This document shows, piece by piece, positions 4,908-8,296 of a stretch of 8,296 nt of DNA (position 1 is the first letter of the stretch; each line of letters opens with the position of its first letter). Under the pieces are notes generated by a model. That model saw nothing but the letters and a program-made list of their open reading frames with translations, was not told where the DNA came from and did no database searches. A program made the position numbers and the translations under genes. Source of the stretch: Lachnospiraceae bacterium (lineage in GTDB: Bacteria; Bacillota; Clostridia; Lachnospirales; Lachnospiraceae); the NCBI GenBank assembly GCA_017437205.1, contig JAFSBP010000084.1:1-8296 (forward strand), read 5' to 3'.

Positions 4908-4956
4908 TGAATTTTTGGGGAAATATCTGGGAAATTCGGGATATTCCGTGAGAAAC

Positions 4957-4984
4957 TTGCAAATGAAATAGGCGGATTTATAAT
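4957..4984 (+). promoter_or_regulatory. Probable promoter of the tandem amidohydrolase genes
   Basis: TTGCAA (4957-4962), a 16-base spacer, and a perfect TATAAT (4979-4984), giving a leader of about 55 bases before the start at 5047. Just upstream, GGAAATATC (4919-4927) and GGATATTCC (4939-4947) form an imperfect inverted repeat that could be a regulator site; that part is a guess. Confidence 0.55.
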
Positions 4985-5046
4985 GGATTCAGAAGCGTTT
5001 ATAGTGAAAAGACGGTTTGATTGGGCTGAGAAAAGGAGTGTGTGAC

Positions 5047-5195
5047 ATGATACTGAAAAACGCCAGAATTGTTTTGGAAGACGGTGTGCAGGAAGGTTCT
5101 CTGTGCATTGAAAACGGAAAAATTGCCTGGATTTCGGGATGCAATGACGGAGATGGCATTGATTTGGGTGGCATGTATCTGGCTCCCGGTTTTGT
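5047..5195 (+). repeat. Near-identical 5' segment shared by the two tandem paralogues
   Basis: 5047-5143 is identical to 6181-6277 (97 bases), and 5047-5195 differs from 6181-6329 at only three positions (5144, 5151, 5152). From about 5213 on, the two genes differ at most third codon positions and many residues. The boundary is abrupt, as expected for a gene conversion tract. The leaders share GGCTGA and AAAAGGAG, so the tract may start in the leader. Confidence 0.85.
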
Positions 5196-6141
5196 AGACC
5201 AGCATAATCACGGCTGCCCGGAATGCTGGTTTGAACATGAGCCGGCCAGAGCGGCACGGTGGCACCTGTGGGAAGGTACAACTTCATTGCTTTGTTCATT
5301 GTCACGTCATGTGAAGAAATATTATTCCTATGAGCAGGCCTATGAAAACATCCGGGCGGCTATGGGCCCTGACAGTCCGATCAGAGGCGTTCATATGGAA
5401 GGGCCATATTTGGATCAGGACTTTGGTGTCTGCGGAAAAAATGAATATCCCATCATTCGGGAAGAATACCGGCGGTGGATGGATCTGGGAAAGGGTCTGA
5501 TCAAGCAGTGGACCTTTGATCCTACCCGGGAGGGTGCCGAGGAGTTCGCCAAGGATGTACAGAAACAGGGGATTCCGCTGTCGGTTTGTTACTCCAGAGC
5601 GTCGCCGGAATTGTTGGCACAGTACTTGGATTTCGGTTTGCGGATTGGCGATCACATTTTCGATGCGACCAGCGCACCGGATCAGAAGTGTAGAGGTGTC
5701 AGAGAACCGGGTTCGGATGAATTTGTGCTGGTAGAGGACAAAATGATTGCGGAGCTCACCGTCGATTCGTTACAAATGCATGTCAGACCCTATAATCTGA
5801 AATTGGCGTATAAGTGTAAGGGACCGGACGGTATTGCGTTGATTACGGACTGCTGTGCCGGCGGCGACCCGATGGGCGGCGATGTGAATATTGTTGACGG
5901 AGCGCTTTATGGAAGTCAGCTGACTTTGTCAAAGGCAGTTCGCAACACCAGAGAACAGCTCGGGCTGGGGATCTGTGAGTTGATTCGTATGGCATCCACG
6001 ACACCTGCAAAGACCATTGGCCTTTATGGGGAACGCGGTTCCATTCATCCCGGAAAGGTGGCAGACCTTGTGGTACTGGATGATGAACTACATGTGAAAG
6101 GTGTCATTTTGGGAGGAAAGATTATCCGAAAAGAGTTTTGA
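5047..6141 (+). CDS. NagA-like amidohydrolase, paralogue 1
   Basis: A 364-residue cytoplasmic TIM-barrel metal hydrolase closest in pattern to N-acetylglucosamine-6-phosphate deacetylase (NagA). Visible marks: N-terminal beta domain (1-47), metal motif H53-x-H55 in PGFVDQHNHG, E118 in MEGPY, H203 in DHIFDA, H245 in LQMHV, D268 in TDCC, and C-terminal TPAKTIGLYGERGSIHPGKVADLVVLD (319-345). In E. coli NagA the metal ligands are E131, H195, H216; here E118 to Y182 is 64 residues and Y182 to H203 is 21, the same spacing, so the His195 position is Tyr182. The NAM motif is also changed (N219 position is D206), while REPG with R219 is kept. The start at 5047 has AAGGAG 8 bases upstream; an in-frame ATG at 5017 lacks a site. 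Paralogue 2 follows after 39 bases, probably co-transcribed. Deacetylation of an amino sugar phosphate is plausible, but the changed ligand makes the reaction uncertain. Confidence 0.88.
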   Translation: MILKNARIVLEDGVQEGSLCIENGKIAWISGCNDGDGIDLGGMYLAPGFVDQHNHGCPECWFEHEPARAARWHLWEGTTSLLCSLSRHVKKYYSYEQAYENIRAAMGPDSPIRGVHMEGPYLDQDFGVCGKNEYPIIREEYRRWMDLGKGLIKQWTFDPTREGAEEFAKDVQKQGIPLSVCYSRASPELLAQYLDFGLRIGDHIFDATSAPDQKCRGVREPGSDEFVLVEDKMIAELTVDSLQMHVRPYNLKLAYKCKGPDGIALITDCCAGGDPMGGDVNIVDGALYGSQLTLSKAVRNTREQLGLGICELIRMASTTPAKTIGLYGERGSIHPGKVADLVVLDDELHVKGVILGGKIIRKEF

Positions 6142-6180
6142 GTATGGCAGTTGTGGTTATGGCTGAAAAGGAGATACGAT

Positions 6181-7272
6181 ATGATACTGAAAAACGCCAG
6201 AATTGTTTTGGAAGACGGTGTGCAGGAAGGTTCTCTGTGCATTGAAAACGGAAAAATTGCCTGGATTTCGGGATGCAGTGACGGGTATGGCATTGATTTG
6301 GGTGGCATGTATCTGGCTCCCGGTTTTGTGGATCAACATAATCACGGAAGCCCGAAACACTGGTTTTTTGATCATCCTGCAGAAGCAGCCCAATGGCACC
6401 TGTGGGAGGGTACGACCTCGTTGCTTTGCTCCCTGTGGCGGAATTCCGGTCGATACTCCTATGAAAAGTCCTATGAGAACATCATGAATGCCATGGGGCC
6501 GGACAGCCCTATTCGGGGAATCCACATGGAAGGCCCTTATTTGGATCCGGATTTCGGCTGTGAAAAGGATGATGAATGGCTCATCGACCGGGAACAGTAT
6601 TTGCGTCTGATGAATTTGGGCCGCGGTATCATTCGTCAATGGACGTTTGATCCGACCCGGGAAGGGGCAGAGCTGTTTGCAAAAGAGGCACAGAAAGAAA
6701 ATATTGTTCTGGCGATCTGCTATTCCAGAGCCACACCGGAATTGTTGGAGACGTACCTGAAATACGGACTGCGAATTGGCGACCATATCTTTGATGCCAG
6801 CGGCGTACCGGAGCCGAGACATGCCGGAGCCAGAGAACCCGGTTCCGACCATTTCGTGTTAGTGGAAGATCGGATGATTGCCGAGCTGATTGCAGACTCT
6901 CAGGGAGTCCATGTAAAGCCGTATGATTTGAGATTGACCTATAAGTGCAAAGGTGCCGATGGAATTGCATTGATCAGTGACTGCTGTACCGGCGGTGACC
7001 CGCAGGAGGGAGATGTGAATATTGTCAACGGTGAATTGTACGGCAGCCAGCTGACATTGTCTGTGGCTATCCGCAACATGAAAAAGCACACCGGAGCAAG
7101 TGTCTGCGAGTTGGTTCGTATGGCTTCCACGACACCGGCAAAGACCGTGGGCCTTTACAGGGACCGGGGATCTATTGCGCCGGGAAAAGTGGCAGATTTG
7201 GTAGTATTGGACGAGGAACTGCAGGTAAAGGGTGTGTTCCTCGGCGGCAAAATTATTCGCAGAGAGTTTTGA
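6181..7272 (+). CDS. NagA-like amidohydrolase, paralogue 2
   Basis: A 363-residue paralogue of the preceding gene with the same architecture: H53-x-H55, E117 in MEGPY, Y181 at the NagA His195 position, H202 in DHIFDA, R218 in AREPG, H244 in GVHVKP, D267 in SDCC, and the C-terminal TPAKTVGLYRDRGSIAPGKVADL. Residues 1-50 are almost the same as in paralogue 1; after that the proteins diverge clearly, most in residues 57-70 and 85-100 and around 125-150. ATG at 6181 follows AAAAGGAG by 7 bases; an ATG 30 bases upstream in frame has no site. No promoter is evident in the 39-base gap, so it is probably the second gene of a two-gene operon. It ends 12 bases before a long inverted repeat that separates it from the converging third paralogue. 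Confidence 0.88.
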   Translation: MILKNARIVLEDGVQEGSLCIENGKIAWISGCSDGYGIDLGGMYLAPGFVDQHNHGSPKHWFFDHPAEAAQWHLWEGTTSLLCSLWRNSGRYSYEKSYENIMNAMGPDSPIRGIHMEGPYLDPDFGCEKDDEWLIDREQYLRLMNLGRGIIRQWTFDPTREGAELFAKEAQKENIVLAICYSRATPELLETYLKYGLRIGDHIFDASGVPEPRHAGAREPGSDHFVLVEDRMIAELIADSQGVHVKPYDLRLTYKCKGADGIALISDCCTGGDPQEGDVNIVNGELYGSQLTLSVAIRNMKKHTGASVCELVRMASTTPAKTVGLYRDRGSIAPGKVADLVVLDEELQVKGVFLGGKIIRREF

Positions 7273-7284
7273 AATATAAAAAGA

Positions 7285-7350
7285 CAAGAGGTGTCAAACA
7301 ATCGGTGATCGCATCAGATGCGGTGGAACACGATTGTTTGACACCTCTTG
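7285..7350. terminator. Long perfect inverted repeat, probable bidirectional terminator
   Basis: Arms 7285-7304 and 7331-7350 are exact 20-base reverse complements (CAAGAGGTGTCAAACAATCG). The 26-base loop contains a second palindrome, CGCATC-A-GATGCG. On the minus strand TCTTTTTA follows directly; on the plus strand a T5 run comes after GTTCG. It sits between two converging genes, where a shared terminator is expected, but the stem is unusually long and perfect. Confidence 0.7.
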
Positions 7351-7391
7351 GTTCGTTTTTATGCCTCTGTTTCGTGGGACGTGTTTGCGGT

Positions 7392-8296
7392 TCAGTTCAG
7401 GTTCAGACGAATCAGCTGACCACCCAGCACGACACCGCAGACTTGCAGATCTTTGTCCAGCACCACCAGATCCGCTACTTTTCCCGGTGCAATGGAACCG
7501 CGCTCTTTATAGAGACCGACGGCCTTGGCGGGAGTGGCGGTAACCATTTTAATTAGTTCAACAATGCCTACATTGGTATGCTTGCGCATGTTGCGAATGG
7601 CAACAGAGAGGGATAGCTGGCTGCCGTAGAGTACGCCGTCAAGAATGTTGACGTCAGACCCCATGGTTTCTCCACCGGCACAACAGTCGCTGACCAGAGC
7701 GATCCGGTCGGGTCCTTTACACTTGTAGATGAACTTTAAGTAATAAGGGCGGACGTGCCCGCCCAGAGAATCGGCGATGACCTCTGCGATCATGCGGTCA
7801 TCACACAGAACAAACTGGTCGGAACCGGGCTCTTTGGTGCCGCCAAACAAGGGCTTGGGATTGCCGCTGCCGCAAAGAATGTGACCGCCGATTCGCAGAC
7901 CGTAGTTCATATATTGCTCCAGAACTTCCGGAGTGGCCTTGGAGTAGCACACGGCCAGGGGAATGCCTGCGTCCTGTACGGCTGCCGCGAAGTCCTCTGC
8001 TCCCGGCAGCATGGGATCGAAGCACCACTGGCGGATCAGATCTCCGGCATTGGCCAGCCAGCGGGTATATTCTTCCTTATCGATGGGCCAGGGGTTGCCG
8101 TTTTCGCTGCCATATTCGGGATCCAGATAGGGACCTTCCATGTGAACACCGCGGATATTGCTGTTTTCTCCCATGGCAGCCCGGACATTTTCAAAGGATT
8201 GGTCAAAAGAGTAAGTGCCGGCGTTGCGCCACATGGAGCACAGCATGGAAGTAGTGCCGCGCTGCAGATGCCACTGGGCGGCGGAAGCGGGCTCGT
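7392..8296 (-). CDS. NagA-like amidohydrolase, paralogue 3 (5' end outside window)
   Basis: The frame runs to the window edge: 300 residues are visible from 8294 down to the stop at 7392, and comparison with paralogue 2 suggests about 64 N-terminal residues, including the HxH motif, are missing. The visible part has MEGPY, CYSKATPE with Tyr at the NagA His195 position, GGHILCG (the NAM-like motif, with Cys where the others have Asp), TKEPG (Lys instead of the Arg of REPG), SLGGHVRP, SDCC and RGSIAPGKVADL. HLQRG replaces HLWEG of the other two. Its DNA is visibly more GC-rich at third codon positions than paralogues 1 and 2, so it is not a recent copy of them. An internal ATG at 8246 is not the start. 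Same family caveat about the reaction as its paralogues. Confidence 0.88.
   Translation of the reverse strand, partial: EPASAAQWHLQRGTTSMLCSMWRNAGTYSFDQSFENVRAAMGENSNIRGVHMEGPYLDPEYGSENGNPWPIDKEEYTRWLANAGDLIRQWCFDPMLPGAEDFAAAVQDAGIPLAVCYSKATPEVLEQYMNYGLRIGGHILCGSGNPKPLFGGTKEPGSDQFVLCDDRMIAEVIADSLGGHVRPYYLKFIYKCKGPDRIALVSDCCAGGETMGSDVNILDGVLYGSQLSLSVAIRNMRKHTNVGIVELIKMVTATPAKAVGLYKERGSIAPGKVADLVVLDKDLQVCGVVLGGQLIRLNLN

Noticed and set aside
4898..5046. Riboswitch upstream of the tandem amidohydrolases, such as a glmS-type element
   Set aside because: The leader is only about 55 bases after the predicted start site and shows no recognisable aptamer or terminator/antiterminator pair.
4826..5305. 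Minus-strand 159-codon frame
   Set aside because: Antisense to the first amidohydrolase gene and running into repeat copy E; its end resembles the frame at 1452 only because both read the same repeat.
5047..8296. A standard nag operon for amino sugar use
   Set aside because: No NagB, kinase, PTS or GntR-type regulator gene is visible, and all three copies lack the His195 ligand, so the nagA symbol is not given.

Overview
The window looks like chromosomal DNA from a Gram-positive gut-type clostridium, probably an Oscillospiraceae-like lineage. The grounds are GGAG-type ribosome binding sites, TTGACA/TATAAT promoters, mixed GC content, hairpin-rich spacers, and a small inverted-repeat element of a type I recall from such genomes. 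The genus cannot be fixed from this sequence alone.

Layout. Positions 1-31 hold the tail of a plus-strand gene, closed by a strong terminator. A decayed minus-strand fragment of a zinc-knuckle protein (DUF6487-like) follows, with what looks like a mutated start codon. From 242 to 856 there is no gene: a heptamer repeat element (copy A), a perfect 17-bp hairpin, a MITE-like element (426-582), a stretch with nothing recognisable (583-671), and repeat copy B. Then come, all on the minus strand, a GNAT acetyltransferase (857-1309), repeat copy C, and a tRNA-Tyr with a consensus promoter. Next is a three-gene minus-strand operon for the cell envelope: lipoprotein, 69-residue two-helix membrane protein, and secreted phytase-esterase-like beta-propeller. 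Repeat copy D, a Nudix hydrolase, a small three-helix membrane protein and repeat copy E follow. From 5047 to the right edge are three paralogous NagA-like amidohydrolases: two in tandem on the plus strand, and one converging on the minus strand and cut by the window edge.

How the parts relate. The amidohydrolases form the main functional block. All three carry Tyr where classical N-acetylglucosamine-6-phosphate deacetylase has its metal-binding His195, so they look like a divergent subfamily whose substrate cannot be read from the sequence. The first two are nearly identical over their first ~150 bases and much more diverged afterwards, which suggests gene conversion. No NagB, PTS or sugar kinase gene is visible.

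The second main theme is a dispersed intergenic element in five copies, all in the same orientation. It has two facing arms of 7-base repeats joined to an interchangeable terminator hairpin that pairs better in minus-strand RNA. Three copies sit just downstream of minus-strand genes (GNAT, tRNA-Tyr, Nudix). Copies C and E are almost identical over ~150 bases, and copy E is followed by what looks like the relic of a tRNA 3' end.
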